Assembly (NCBI GenBank): GCA_009602735.1
Contig: WELA01007589.1
Span: 237,350-263,325 of the forward strand
Direction: 5' to 3'
Source: Mesotaenium endlicherianum
Lineage: Eukaryota; Streptophyta; Zygnematophyceae; Zygnematales; Mesotaeniaceae
DNA: 25,976 bases
Numbering within the stretch: position 1 is the stretch's first letter; every line of letters starts with the position of its first letter. Below the pieces are notes generated by a model. The model was not told the DNA's origin and did no database searches. It was given only the letters and a program-made list of their open reading frames with translations. A program made the translations under genes and the position numbers. Positions 1 to 10,030 of the stretch are shown here, piece after piece.

Positions 1-82
<82 letters not shown>
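1..82. repeat. (TC)n microsatellite
   Basis: An uninterrupted TC dinucleotide run of about 41 units opens the window. It lies upstream of the first visible exon of the TPR-like gene and is probably inside one of its introns, because similar CT tracts occur in other introns here. A coding role is not supported: the Leu-Ser repeat readings it produces are trivial consequences of the dinucleotide. Confidence 0.97.
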
Positions 83-85
<3 letters not shown>

Positions 86-853
86 TCTCTCTCATGCCTC
101 TTGTACCTCTTTCTCTTCCTGTCCCCTATTCTCTGTGCCCGGCTCCCTGCCCTCCCGTCCTGCATGCAAAGCCACGCGCGTGACCAAGGTGCGTGCACGT
201 ATGTACATGCGTGTGCGCTTGGGGGTGGTTGTTGTGTGGTGGCCGGCTCAGTGCAACCACAACTAGATCGCCCAGCAGGGTGTGCACCCTAACCTTCTGT
301 GTGTGATTTCCCCAAACAATCCCCCCTCCTTCTCCTCCTCCTCCGTTCGCTGGCTCGCTCGATCGCTCTCACCTGCTACTGCACACCGCACTGCACTGCC
401 ATGTGGCACTGCCTTGGCCAACCCTGCCTGCCGTGAGCCTGGGAGCTTGCCTCCCTCGCGAGTGTTCATTGCCACCCCCGCAAGCGCGTGTCGCCTGCAG
501 AGGTGCTGCGTGTGGCTCTGGCCCTCTATATCCTCCTCCCGGCCCGGCGCCACCTTCGTCTGTCCTCCTGCAATTAATGCCATTCCCTTCCTTGCCGGCT
601 CTTGAGCTCCCTTCACCGGCCGCGCCGGCCTCCCCACCCACTCACACGTGCGTGCGTGTGTGCTTGTGTGCATGCGCCCGTGCTGCACCCGCCCATCGCA
701 TTCGCATGCGCTTTCGCGCGCGCGTGCGTGCGTGCGTGCGCGCTTTGCCAACTGCACCCGCTGGTCCCACTCACGTGCGCTTTTCATGCATGCGTGTGCG
801 TGCGTGCTTGCATGTGTGCGTGTGTGCGTGTGTGCGTGTGTGCGTGCAAGCAG
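83..853 (+). other. GC-rich non-coding stretch, probably an intron, ending in a GT/GC alternating tract
   Basis: No exon could be supported between the opening CT repeat and the acceptor at 851-853. The first half is C- and T-rich. From about 640 to 850 it becomes an alternating purine-pyrimidine tract built from TGCG, TGTG and GCGC units. The open readings across it on both strands are Cys/Val/Ala or His/Thr/Arg low-complexity sequences caused by that alternation. Upstream exons of the TPR-like gene, including its start codon, are presumably left of the window. Confidence 0.6.
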
Positions 854-1681
854 CGCGCTGAGCGAAGAGCAGAGGGCGCGCGAGGAGGAGGCGGCGGAGC
901 GGCGCGCGCGCGTGGCGGCGCAGGCGTACGCGGTGTCGGACGAGTGCGAGCAGCTGCTCATCGAGGCAGGCCGCCGGTATCGCGCGGCGCTGTCGCGCGA
1001 CAACCGCGACGTGCGCGCACTCTACAACTGGGGCCTCGCACTCTGCTACCGCGGCCGCCTCATCGCCGACGAGGCCGAGGAGGTGCGTGTCATCCCGTGT
1101 CGTGCGCTCGCGTGCTCGTGCGCTGCTCGCCGCCGCCGCGGCTCCCGCTTCTCTCTCACTCTCTCCGTCTCGTTCACCCTCTCCGAATCTCTTGCTCTCC
1201 AGCTCTCTTTCGCTCTCGCGTGCTCCTTCTTCTCGCTCTCTTGGCCTCTTGCTGACGTGGGCTTTAGGCGTGCGTGCATGCGTGCACGCAGGCCTGCTGC
1301 AAGCATGCCTGCCGTTCAAGGAGAGGGTGGGCCGCCCCGTGCATCCCCCTGCTTGAGCCCCGCAGCGTTTGCAGCTTGAGAGTGTGCTAAAAGTGCCGGA
1401 TGTGTCGAAAGTGCCTGATGTGCCGTGGGCTTGGGCTGCTCAGCTGTGCTTCAAGGAGCCTGAGAGTGGTTCCTCGGGCTCCTCAGGCAGAACGTCCTGT
1501 GATTAGCAGCTCACAAGATGGGCGTGGGGTTTCCCCCGATTGCTTTTGCGACGGGCGCCCTCTGTGACGGTACCATCTGGGTGGCGACCTCTCTTTGTGC
1601 GGGTGCCTTTCCCACTTCTTCCCTCCCCCCTTCACCCCTTCACCCCGCCTCTTCCCTGTAAGCAAAAGAGAAAGAAGGAAG

Positions 1682-1756
<75 letters not shown>

Positions 1757-3324
1757 GCACGCACGCGTGCGCATACACACACACACTCACATACAGAAAG
1801 AACGTTGGACGTGCATTGGCATCTGCTTGTGGACTTGGGAAGGATCCAAGAGATTGTGCACGCATCACTTTGACATGTACTGCAGTGCCTGCATCTCAGA
1901 ANCCTGTTTGAGCAGAACTACGTGGAGGTGGCCGACAAGATGTTCATGGCGGCCATTGACAAGTTTGAGGCGATGATGGCGCTCAGCGACAAGTGGCGCA
2001 GTGGCGGTACGCTCAGCAGCCATGCCTTTGCCCACCCCCTCCCGCTCGGAGCCATCCTCTTTCAGCCCCCTACTGCTGCTTGAGCCCGGAGACCCCCGTC
2101 CCTCAAGACCAGGAGAGGCAGCGCAGTTGCTCGTGCAGTGGGCCTGTCCGCAGTGCCGACCGCCGCCCGCGCGCTCCAGAGGCGAGCCCCGCGCTGACAG
2201 CGGCGGCCCTGACGGCAGACCCTGGCCCGCCGCTGCAAGGAAAGCCGAGAAAAGTCTGCAAGCACCCGTGCTTCTCTTTTGATGCTCCCCTGCGCTGTGT
2301 GCTTGTGGTTGACGTCGTACCGTACAACGGGCTTCCACCGTCTGCCTGCCATGTCTGCGCGCGTGCGCTCGTGCGGCGCCTTGCACGGCGCTCGAGCTTG
2401 ACTTCTTCCGTCGCTGATTACCTTCACACCTGTGAGGGACCTGCTTGAATTCGCCAAAAAGCTACTGGCGAGCGCCCTTCAGGGGAGACGTCAACATTTG
2501 CCCCACTCCTTCCAGGCACTCTTCAAAAGTAGGGGCTTGTGGCCGCCTTCGTTACTGCCACTTGTCGCAGCCATGCAAATCAGCGGGGCTAGGAGAAGTT
2601 GTAGGTGCAGGTGGACTCGTGCTCCTCTTTTATTGATCCCAGCTGCAGCGCTCAGCTCGGCTCGGAGCACTTTATGTCAGCACAGCAACGGCACCCCATG
2701 CTAATGCCTGATGTGCACCGTATATGGGCAGCCCCCTCAGCCTATTTGGTGGTCCCGCCGCCGCTCCCCTGCGTCTGCCGCTGTCTGCTGCTGAGCGCGG
2801 TCGCGTGGACATCCTGACTTGAGTGACGCAGGACGTAGAGCAGACTGACACGCCATCCTCTTCCTCCTCCTCGTGGTCGCGTGCGTGCGCGTGCGAACAT
2901 GCCTGCTTGCCCGTGCCCATGTATCTGCGTGCTTCGTGCTCGGTGCGTTCGTGTGGGTACGTATGTGTGCGTGTGTGTGCGTGTGCGTGCTGTACGTGGG
3001 TGGTGTGGTGCATTCGTTGCGTGCGAGAGGGGAGCAGCGCTCTTCAACTGGGGCATCGCGCTGCGCGACCGCTCGCGCCTGCGGCCGCTGGCGAGCGCCG
3101 AGAGGCTGCAGATCATGCAGCAGGCCAGGGGGCTCTTCGAGGACGCCGTCCGCCAGGAGCCCGGCAACGTGATGGCACGGGGCGCGCTTGCAGCCACCGA
3201 TGTGGAGCTCCAGGCCATCACAGAGGCGGTAGCTTCTGCAGCTGCCGCTGCTGCAGCCGCAGCAGGCAGGGGCCAGCGGGGCTCTGATAGAAGCGCGCCC
3301 CCGACGTCCAAGTGGTGGTCGTGA
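854..3324 (+). CDS. TPR-like helical repeat protein, 3' part (three exons)
   Basis: Three GC-rich exons join in phase: 854-1082, about 1886-2006 and 3038-3324 (stop TGA 3322-3324). The acceptors are CAG at 851-853, TGCAG ending at 1885 (uncertain because of an N at 1902) and CAG at 3035-3037; the donors are GTGCGT at 1083 and GTACGC at 2007. The protein consists of amphipathic helix pairs with two related Asn-Trp-Gly motifs, YNWGLALCYRGRL in the first exon and FNWGIALRDRSRL in the third. Each is followed by a Glu/Gln/Ala-rich helix (LFEQNYVEVADKM; ARGLFEDAVRQEPGN). This is the look of plant tetratricopeptide-like proteins that act as protein-interaction scaffolds, many of them in chloroplasts. 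The C-terminus is a poly-Ala run and a short SKWWS end. The N-terminal exons are missing, so localisation and partners cannot be judged. The fold assignment is by pattern only; the exact family was not recognised. Confidence 0.75.
1083..1885 (+). other. Intron of the TPR-like gene with a 70-bp CT microsatellite
   Basis: The donor GTGCGT directly follows the codons for the acidic helix DEAEE. The first 150 bases are pyrimidine-rich (CTCTC, CTCGCTCT). A perfect TC run of 35 units occupies 1685-1754 and is followed by ACGC and ACAC repeats to about 1793. No exon was seen inside. Confidence 0.7.
1685..1754. repeat. (TC)35 microsatellite
   Basis: A pure TC repeat inside an intron of the TPR-like gene, continuing into CACGCACG and ACACAC runs. 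It generates spurious Ser-Leu and Arg-Glu repeat frames on the two strands. Confidence 0.97.
2007..3037 (+). other. Last intron of the TPR-like gene
   Basis: Bounded by donor GTACGC and acceptor GAGCAG. It is C-rich in its first half. From about 2875 to 3010 it is a GTGCGTGTG-type alternating tract, resembling the one before the first visible acceptor. No conserved coding segment was recognised. The very long antisense open frame crossing this intron and the next exon is low-complexity and has no recognisable domain. Confidence 0.65.
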
Positions 3325-3460
3325 GTGCGGAGGCTGCAGCTTTCGCTCCCGCCGCTGCGGCTGCCGCCCCCGCAGCATCAGCAGCAGCAGCAGCAGCAAG
3401 CAGGGGCCATGCGGGGCTTGGAGAGAAGCGCACCCCCTACCTCCAAGTGGTGGTTGTGAG
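3261..3460 (+). repeat. Imperfect direct duplication at the 3' end of the TPR-like gene
   Basis: Positions 3261-3325 and 3395-3460 are about 85% alike by eye. Each contains GCAGGGGCC, then GAAGCGC, then CCAAGTGGTGGT followed by GTGAG. The first unit encodes the protein's last residues and stop; the second lies past the stop in what should be the 3' UTR. The Ala-codon-rich DNA before each unit is also similar, so the duplicated unit is probably around 100-135 bp. Confidence 0.75.
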
Positions 3461-3751
3461 CGACGACACGGGGGAGGGGGGCTCGAGGGGAGAGGGGGGG
3501 GAGTTTTTATTTTGGGATGCGAGAAGGGCTTCCCTATGCATCGTGGGAAGGGGGAAAGGCTGGCCAGTGTTTCTTGAGATGCAACGAGTGACTGGCTTCT
3601 GGAGGTTTTCTTGAGAGGATGGCGGGCAGGTTGCTGCTGCATTGCACTGCCGCTCTTGCCTCTTGCCTCTTTCAAGTTTTGCCCATTGGGAGTCCGCTTT
3701 GGCAGCCTCTCTGTATTTGTGTGGTCGAGTGGTTTTGGATTTGGAACTGGA

Positions 3752-3757
3752 AATAAA
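3752..3757 (+). terminator. Possible polyadenylation signal (AATAAA) of the TPR-like gene
   Basis: AATAAA occurs about 430 bases after the stop codon, close to where GC-rich genic sequence changes into AT-rich intergenic sequence. A single hexamer is weak evidence, and green algae often use TGTAA instead; no clear TGTAA was seen near here. Confidence 0.3.
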
Positions 3758-4764
3758 ACCCGAACCAGCCCTTTAAAGCTGAGCTCAGATATATAAGCTA
3801 CGAGCAGACGTTTATGGTCTATGCTTACAATGCAGACACTGCTGTTGCATTGAGTAGGTGTTTGTACCTGCAAAGACGTCGGCGCATGACTGGCAGTGTA
3901 GTGTTCGTGATTGAACAACCTTGTGTTGTAGAAGAAAATTTGGGAAAACATTTGGTACTAGACTGGCCTGGCTGGAGTGCTTGGGGGTAACATGTGCACG
4001 CTCGAAGTGTAGATGTATACCAGGAGTATACACCAGTTTTGTAGTGATGCAAAAAATTATAGTCGAATCTTTTGAGACACACATTAACCCATTTGTTCCA
4101 GTACTCACATCCCAAACTGGCCTTGAGTATACATTGTCTCAGTCATTGAGGGAGTGACCTTGCACAACTCTACGAAATTGCATCCACCTGTATCCTATGT
4201 GCCTTTGGTTGGCTCCACGTTTGCTCTTTTGTGGGAGTTGCGCGTAACTTGTTCAATGCATAAGGAAACATATTGTTGTGGTAATGCAGAGGCCCACCGA
4301 TATTGTTGGTTTGGAAACTATGCATGCTAACGCAAGACGAAGCGCCGCTGTCGTTGTTTGCTTATGAGAGACGGGATGAGTGTTTGGAGCCAACCTTAGT
4401 ACTAGCAGATGGCATGGTCGATGATAGCGGATTTTAGACCCCTTCAATGGTAAGCTTTCAGTTCGTTGACAAAGATTAGGTCAACAGTTAGCTGCCAAGT
4501 CCTTTATCTGGTGAATCGTGAGGTCGAAAGGAGTTTGGTCATGTAAGTACAGCAAATAAGTTAATTATGAGCTGACATTGAAGGTTTGAGGGGCCCGTAG
4601 AAGGGCACAAGCAATTCGGACTAACACATCTTGACAATTTAACATTGCTAATGCATGAGCTCTGTCGATTCACAATTGAAGAACGTTTATAGACCGACGC
4701 GTCTCTTGAGTCTAGCGCGGGGAAAGTGGACAGCTTTCTCCAAGTCAATTTTGTCGTCAAACTG

Positions 4765-5028
4765 AGAAATTGCAGATTGAGCCTTCTACAGAGCAGTGTG
4801 CTTCTTGAAGAGCAACGAAAGTGCTTGCCATCTCTTCTTGCCTATGCATGATCCTTGAGATATGGTCTTGGACCAATTGGGCCGTTACCAATACGCGATC
4901 CTTCATCTTGCTCTATCATTGCTGGGCAGTTGTTCAATCAGGACTACGCTTTAAATATGCCATAAGGTCTTGCTATTTGTTCAATCAATGTGCTCCTCCA
5001 AGGACCCGTCAACGAGGCTCTGATACCA
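4765..5028 (-). mobile_element. Putative remnant of a second LTR retroelement (PBS plus decayed gag start)
   Basis: Positions 5016-5028 read GGCTCTGATACCA, whose complement is exactly the 13-base primer site complementary to the 3' end of initiator methionine tRNA. This implies a minus-strand LTR element whose 5' LTR lay to the right. About 100 bases further along the minus strand, a short frame starts at 4919 and includes NGPIGPRPYLKDHA before a stop at 4842. In another frame (about 4843-4765) there is EEMASTFVALQEA, which resembles the coiled N-terminal part of some gypsy Gag proteins. No LTR, protease or polymerase remnant was found, so the PBS is the firm part and the gag reading is speculative. 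Confidence 0.35.
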
Positions 5029-6777
5029 ATCAAAGATGGGCATACAATGACTGCGCGCAAGCATCTCTTGAGCTTAATTCCACATTATCACTCATGTCAG
5101 CCTTTGGCTCCTGCTTATGAACATTCCAACTTAAGCCCTTGCTTATATACAGCGAGTGCCCTACCATGCACTTATACATTTCTCACGCATAACTAGTACT
5201 CTGAAAAACTTACAATTATAAAATTGTTTTGGCTGGTTGTTTCATTGCACTAGAATGGAAAGCCCATCACAACGTAACTCTGGCAAACAATTCACTTGGG
5301 ATTTGGACTTAAAAATCTAGAGTGAATCCAGTCTAAAACCCACAGAGAGCCATATAAGATCACTCAAAACGTTAGCTAGGCTTCATATGGTAAAAGCTTA
5401 ATCAAGACGCAATAAATAAATAAAATGGTTCTCAAGCGAAGACGGACGAGGCCAAGGTTCATGGTTTATGTATGCAGAAGTATATACGTCCGCTACGCTC
5501 TAGAAGTTTCTCATCTATCATGGAGGAGTCGTTTGGGCCGTGTCTTTTCAACAAGCTCAAAAAATATGAGATGACAATCTTGTCTCTATTTTTAATCTTA
5601 CTCAACAGGGACATGACGCAACATACTTGCTTATTTTTGGTTCAAAGTATCGGTTGAGATGCAAAATTGTTTTCCAAATGTTCGTCAAGTCGCGTATTAT
5701 ATGAAATTGGCATTCGTCGTATTCTTATATTATATTATATTGTTGCCATACGCCCTATTACAAACTAGAAGTAATTGCCGCCTAGAAATGTACATACCTA
5801 CATATTGTAGATGAACTCCAAAATTTTGATCTTAAGGTTTGTATGCATAGCATAGATAGACCCCAAACGCGGAACTGAAAACTTAAGATTGTTAAACTTG
5901 AGTCTCCAACTTCTTACGAGTTCCAAACTTTTTGTTTGTTTGAATATGTGGGATTTGTGAGTATTGGTGAATGTGCGCAGACGAAGAGTTGCTTGTTGTT
6001 CAAGGTGAAGGAAAATTGTGCTGAGACTCATGTGGGATACCAATTCCAAGGTAAGAGGGTTGCAAGTGCACGAACCATATTTTACAAATCTCGAAGTGAG
6101 TTAAGAGTTTGTCTATTGATAATTAGTTGTCTACAAAGTTTGAAAGTAATTGCAATATTCATGAAGTGCAATGCGGTGGATAATGTGACAATTCTCAAGT
6201 CATGCAAATATACTCAAACAATCTCACGTTCATGTCAAGCTCATTAGACTTGGCGGACTTGAAAGTTTTTATCAAGTCGTGACAATTTGATGAACTGTGC
6301 GTCTTGAAATTTCAATATGACAAAAAGTTTGACTAGGTATTTGTTTATTATGTGCCGTCAAGCTGCGCACACTGTGTTCACTTAGCCGTCCATGTCTCAA
6401 CTTTTAGCCCCGCTATTAAGTGAGCAGCTGGGGCTGTTTGAAACACTTGATGGCAGGTTTCAAACGAACGTCTTCCTGATAGTTTCATATTTGCCCCTTT
6501 TATGTTGAATTTCAGTGATGTTGCTACCATGTTCGCCGAAACAAAATTCTTTAGTGTACATTGAACTGTAAGAATCAAGTGTGTAAGCTCAACACCATGG
6601 TCGAAAGATAGTAAACTGACGTCCTCAAAGGGAAGGCTGAGAAAGGCAAAGATGCGAGAGAGTTTTGAGAAACACTGCTAAAGTTTGTTCTTGCTAGCTT
6701 CAATAGAAAAAGCAATCAAACATACCTTTTACATGTGTGGATTAAAGGGTATCGTGCCTAACGGTGTCGGGACTTGG

Positions 6778-6897
6778 GCACGTGTGTGGCTTTCCAGCAC
6801 GTGTGTTGTCGACTTGGTTGATGTGTCGGTAGTTCTTTGCATGTGTGGGCTTCCCATGGTCGACTGGCTGGTCGGTGCGTCTCTGCACGTGAGGAGT
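6778..6897. repeat. Degenerate GT-rich direct repeats with CACGTG/CATGTG motifs
   Basis: Two related units of about 60 bases, beginning near 6778 and 6839, share GCAYGTGTGKGCTT, TTCC and GTCGACT-GG stretches. A further CACGTG lies at the end. They stand out from the AT-rich surroundings, but no function could be assigned. Confidence 0.4.
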
Positions 6898-8753
6898 TGA
6901 AATGAATTGACTTACCAATATACGAGTAACAATTAATAAATGATCTTTATATCAACAAGTAATCTTTATGGTAATTTCTGATTACTTAGTAAACAGCCAA
7001 AGACTCCACAAATAGTATTATACTCACGCGTCAAATGCAAGTGAACGAGCATCAATCATGCAATCAATAAACTCATACATAAGCAAGGCCTGAAGACAGT
7101 GCGTATCAATGGCTTCTCGCCTTGGATTTAGATCTCTCCCAGTAAGCGGTACAAGAGACTTGGCCTCGTTTTCAAATGCTAAACTCAAGAGCATGTCTAA
7201 CCTATGTACATGGAATGAGTATGCTGTTCAACGGCAAGTGCGATGGCACCGCCTACTCGGGAGTTAACCACGTCGGTAGGACCTCGGCTAACCAAATCCA
7301 CAGCCATCTCCCATCATCCCAAATCGCCATTAATCCAAGGGTGTCCTCTGGCCATTCATCAAGCATATCACACTTAGATGCATATCTAGGCACTTCACTG
7401 ATACCGAGTACAACAGTCAACTGACTGTAAAAGAATGTGTCAGCAAGCTGACCTAAGTTGACTTCAGCCTGTTGCCATCCGCTAAGTCATTATACCAAAT
7501 ATTGCTAAAAATCTAGCAGACTTATTATTACCTATAGTTCAGCTGACTAAACTTGATCAACTATTATATTTAAATAAATATTATATCAAATAATATACTG
7601 ATTTATTACAGGAATTGACTTGCTCGATCTCCCTTCACACGTTTGTCGGTGGCAAGCTGACCTGTTTTTGGTTATCCTGCACTTGCACCATTTAGCGAGA
7701 GGGGCCAGCACTTAGTGTTTTTTACACCGAGCTGCTCCGTTGCCGCTCCTATTTCAAGACTTCACAATTTTGCATAAATTTTTTTATCCTTCAATTTTTC
7801 TTACAAGGACAGAAGCGTCTTACTTCCAAATAGGCTTTCGCCAAAGTTGAGGGTTACACAAATGAACAAATTCTAATTTGCAAAAATCGTGTCTGAGCAG
7901 GGGTTAACACACAACAACAAGTTTCAAAGAAAAGTGCCCTAAGTTTTGCTTAACTTTCACATAGTCACATCATACAAACTCCAAAACTGCAACATTTATG
8001 TCAGCCTGGCTTGAGCTTTTTGCTCAGAATTGCGCCTTCACAGCTTCCACTGCTTGTTGAGTTGAGGGATAAATTGGTTCGACAATTGAGACTTCTGAGA
8101 ACTTCAAAATTAAGACATCACTCACCATTTTATGTTGTCTTTGCATGTTTGTGGCGTTTGCCTTAGAAGTGCGCTAAAACTCCTAGCAGATTCTGTTCCG
8201 CAAGTTCTCTACTTCTTTCAAGCGAAATCCCTTCTTGGGAAAGTTTTGAAACTTAACTATTCTATGATACTTTGAAAGAAAATCTCTTTAGCGTCGACAA
8301 AAGCGTGGCTTCCTGGCTATCCTATGGCCTTGGGAACTCCTCCTCCTTCGTGCCCTTTCTTCTCTTCTCCTTTCGATCCTACGCTCCCTTTTGCTTCTTG
8401 GCAAATTGTGCGAAGCAAGAATGAGGCAGGTTCGTTAGAGGCTGGGGCCTTACCCAGGCACCACGCATGCCATCCTCTCTTGAGAATTCCAACGCTTAGT
8501 CACAGCGTTGAGCCTGCACGCCGCTCTTGCATTAGTCCCTCGTGACAACTTAAGTTCTTCGACATCACTTAGCATGCATGCACGCCTCATGACGATCGCG
8601 CGTGCTTGCTTAGCCTTTTGGTCAAGGTGCACGCCTTTGTGGCCTTAGCGTCTATGACGCTTAAGGTGGCTGGTTAAGTCGTGGCAGTATCACCACGGGT
8701 CCATGGTTGGCCTTTTCGCACAACCTCGCCTGACTTGGCATTTGCCAGGGTGG

Positions 8754-8758
8754 CTGCT
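8754..8758. repeat. Target-site duplication, left copy (CTGCT)
   Basis: CTGCT directly precedes the TG of the left LTR and recurs directly after the CA of the right LTR (15439-15443). A 5-bp duplication is the expected size for Ty3/gypsy integrases, so it fixes both element borders. Confidence 0.9.
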
Positions 8759-9261
8759 TGTAGTGAAACAGATAGATAAAGTACTTAGTAAAACAGAATA
8801 CTTTATCTATTCAAGACAAGGATCTTTGAACACAAGTGGTAGCTTCTTGAAAGAGAGATGGCTTCTTGAAAGTTAATATATTTCTGGATTTTGGCAAGTA
8901 CAAGAGTGATTCTGGAATGTCTTTCTATGTTCTAGCTCTTGTTTATATACTTGCTACATAAGTAATTTCTAGGAAGGTGTATGTTGATGTGTTGGCACCC
9001 AACACATCCCAAAACTTGCCACCTCTTTCTAGAATAATGTACACATGTCCTTTTGACCTAAAAATGGCACATTTGACTTTTGCCACATGGAGTTCTTCTA
9101 GGTCTTTCCTCTAACTTCGAAAATGCCTTGGAAGGTTCAAAGGACATGAACCAAGTTACTAGAGTACCTATTCACACTTGACTCCACACAATACTACTCC
9201 AAATATATTTGAAAACATTAAAATATATGCAAACTAATATATAATAACTCAAATCACTACA
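8759..9261 (-). repeat. LTR (3' LTR in element orientation)
   Basis: 503 bp starting TGTAGTGAAAC and ending AATCACTACA. It matches 14936-15438 with about five substitutions and no length change. It contains a perfect 12-bp inverted repeat at 8772-8783 and 8799-8810. Confidence 0.97.
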
Positions 9262-9274
9262 TCACCCCCCCGAT
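9262..9274 (-). promoter_or_regulatory. Polypurine tract of the retrotransposon
   Basis: Directly inside the 3' LTR the minus strand reads ATCGGGGGGGTGA, a G7-containing purine-rich run in the position where plus-strand DNA synthesis is primed. Confidence 0.8.
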
Positions 9275-9298
9275 AGAAAAAGCGACGTCTCGGCGCGT

Positions 9299-9427
9299 CA
9301 AGTCAGGTCTTACACATGTGGAGCAAACTAGTCAACAGTTTCAAGTCAGATGCCACACATGTGAAGAGGACTAGTCAAAGGCGCCAAGTCAGGTGCTACA
9401 CATGTAAGGTAGACTAGGCAAGGTCGT
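9299..9427. repeat. Three tandem 43-bp repeats in the retrotransposon 3' region
   Basis: Units start at 9299, 9342 and 9385. Each has CAAGTCAG, then a short variable stretch, then ACACATGT, then ACTAGKC. The spacing is exactly 43 in both steps. The ACACATGT core is itself palindromic. Confidence 0.85.
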
Positions 9428-10030
9428 AGGTGGTGTGACCTTATTGGCTAGCCTACTCCTTAATGATAAAGAAAATTGTACAAGTTGGCCCAGAATCTGC
9501 CACGAACTCAAAAATTCATAGCGGCCACAGAACTGCTCCAAATCTGAAAATTCGAGTGCCAGACGGACCGCGTCGGAGAACTCTACCGGGTCACCAAATT
9601 TGAGAGCATTCTCATTTCTGGAGTGTCGTTGAGAGCTGAGAGAGTAGGCACTCCTCCAAATCTGTGCAGAAACTTCTGAAAATCATAAGTCCTTCTATAC
9701 TTCTCCAAATTCTGCAAACTAAGTCTCAAACTGGGCGCTGTAAGATGTTCTACCAGAGTCTTGAGTTTCAGAGCATTCCAAGTTCAGGGGAGGGCACAAT
9801 GTCAGAAGGCATATTCTGCCCTAACAATGCCAGCAGCCTGACCCCCTTCTACTTAGAGCATCATATCTCTCTCACCAGTGCTCCAAATTGAGCAAACTTG
9901 GACTCTAAATGACCGGCTACTCATGGACTACAGCCAGGTAAATTTTCAGAATTTATTATGCAGAGACCTATTACCAGTAGCAGTTTTAGTTTTCTGTCCA
10001 GAAACTGCGAGAAGAGAAGAGTGTCTAATG

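Larger units (their letters stand above)
3790..8758. other. AT-rich intergenic region without recognisable genes
   Basis: About 5 kb of AT-rich DNA. Open frames are short and scattered and show no domain, codon bias or splice structure that could be supported. It holds a primer-binding-site footprint of a decayed retroelement (5016-5028), an AT-rich palindromic patch near 7555-7605, and degenerate GT-rich repeats with CACGTG near 6778-6900. Otherwise nothing was recognised. Confidence 0.6.
9262..10030 (-). other. Non-coding 3' region of the retrotransposon between pol stop and PPT
   Basis: About 770 bases between the pol stop and the 3' LTR carry no convincing coding frame on either strand. 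They hold three tandem 43-bp repeats (9299-9427) and several scattered CTCCAAAT-type motifs. A non-coding spacer of this size is longer than chromoviral replication needs. Confidence 0.7.

Noticed and set aside
263-1379. Several 150-250 codon frames on both strands over the GT/GC tract
   Set aside because: Their products are Cys/Val/Ala or His/Thr/Arg repeats dictated by the dinucleotide alternation. Only the part after 853 shows conserved helical sequence.
2737-3951. A 404-codon open frame on the minus strand
   Set aside because: It runs antisense through an intron, an exon with recognisable TPR-like protein and the 3' UTR, and its product is Pro/Arg/His low complexity without a domain. GC-rich antisense frames stay open by chance.
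5016-5028. Possible initiator tRNA gene
   Set aside because: Only the last 13 bases match, with the CCA encoded and no T-arm or anticodon stem upstream. It fits a primer-binding site better.
9299-9427. CRISPR-like array
   Set aside because: Only three units, the repeats are imperfect and contiguous with no unique spacers, and they lie inside a eukaryotic retrotransposon.
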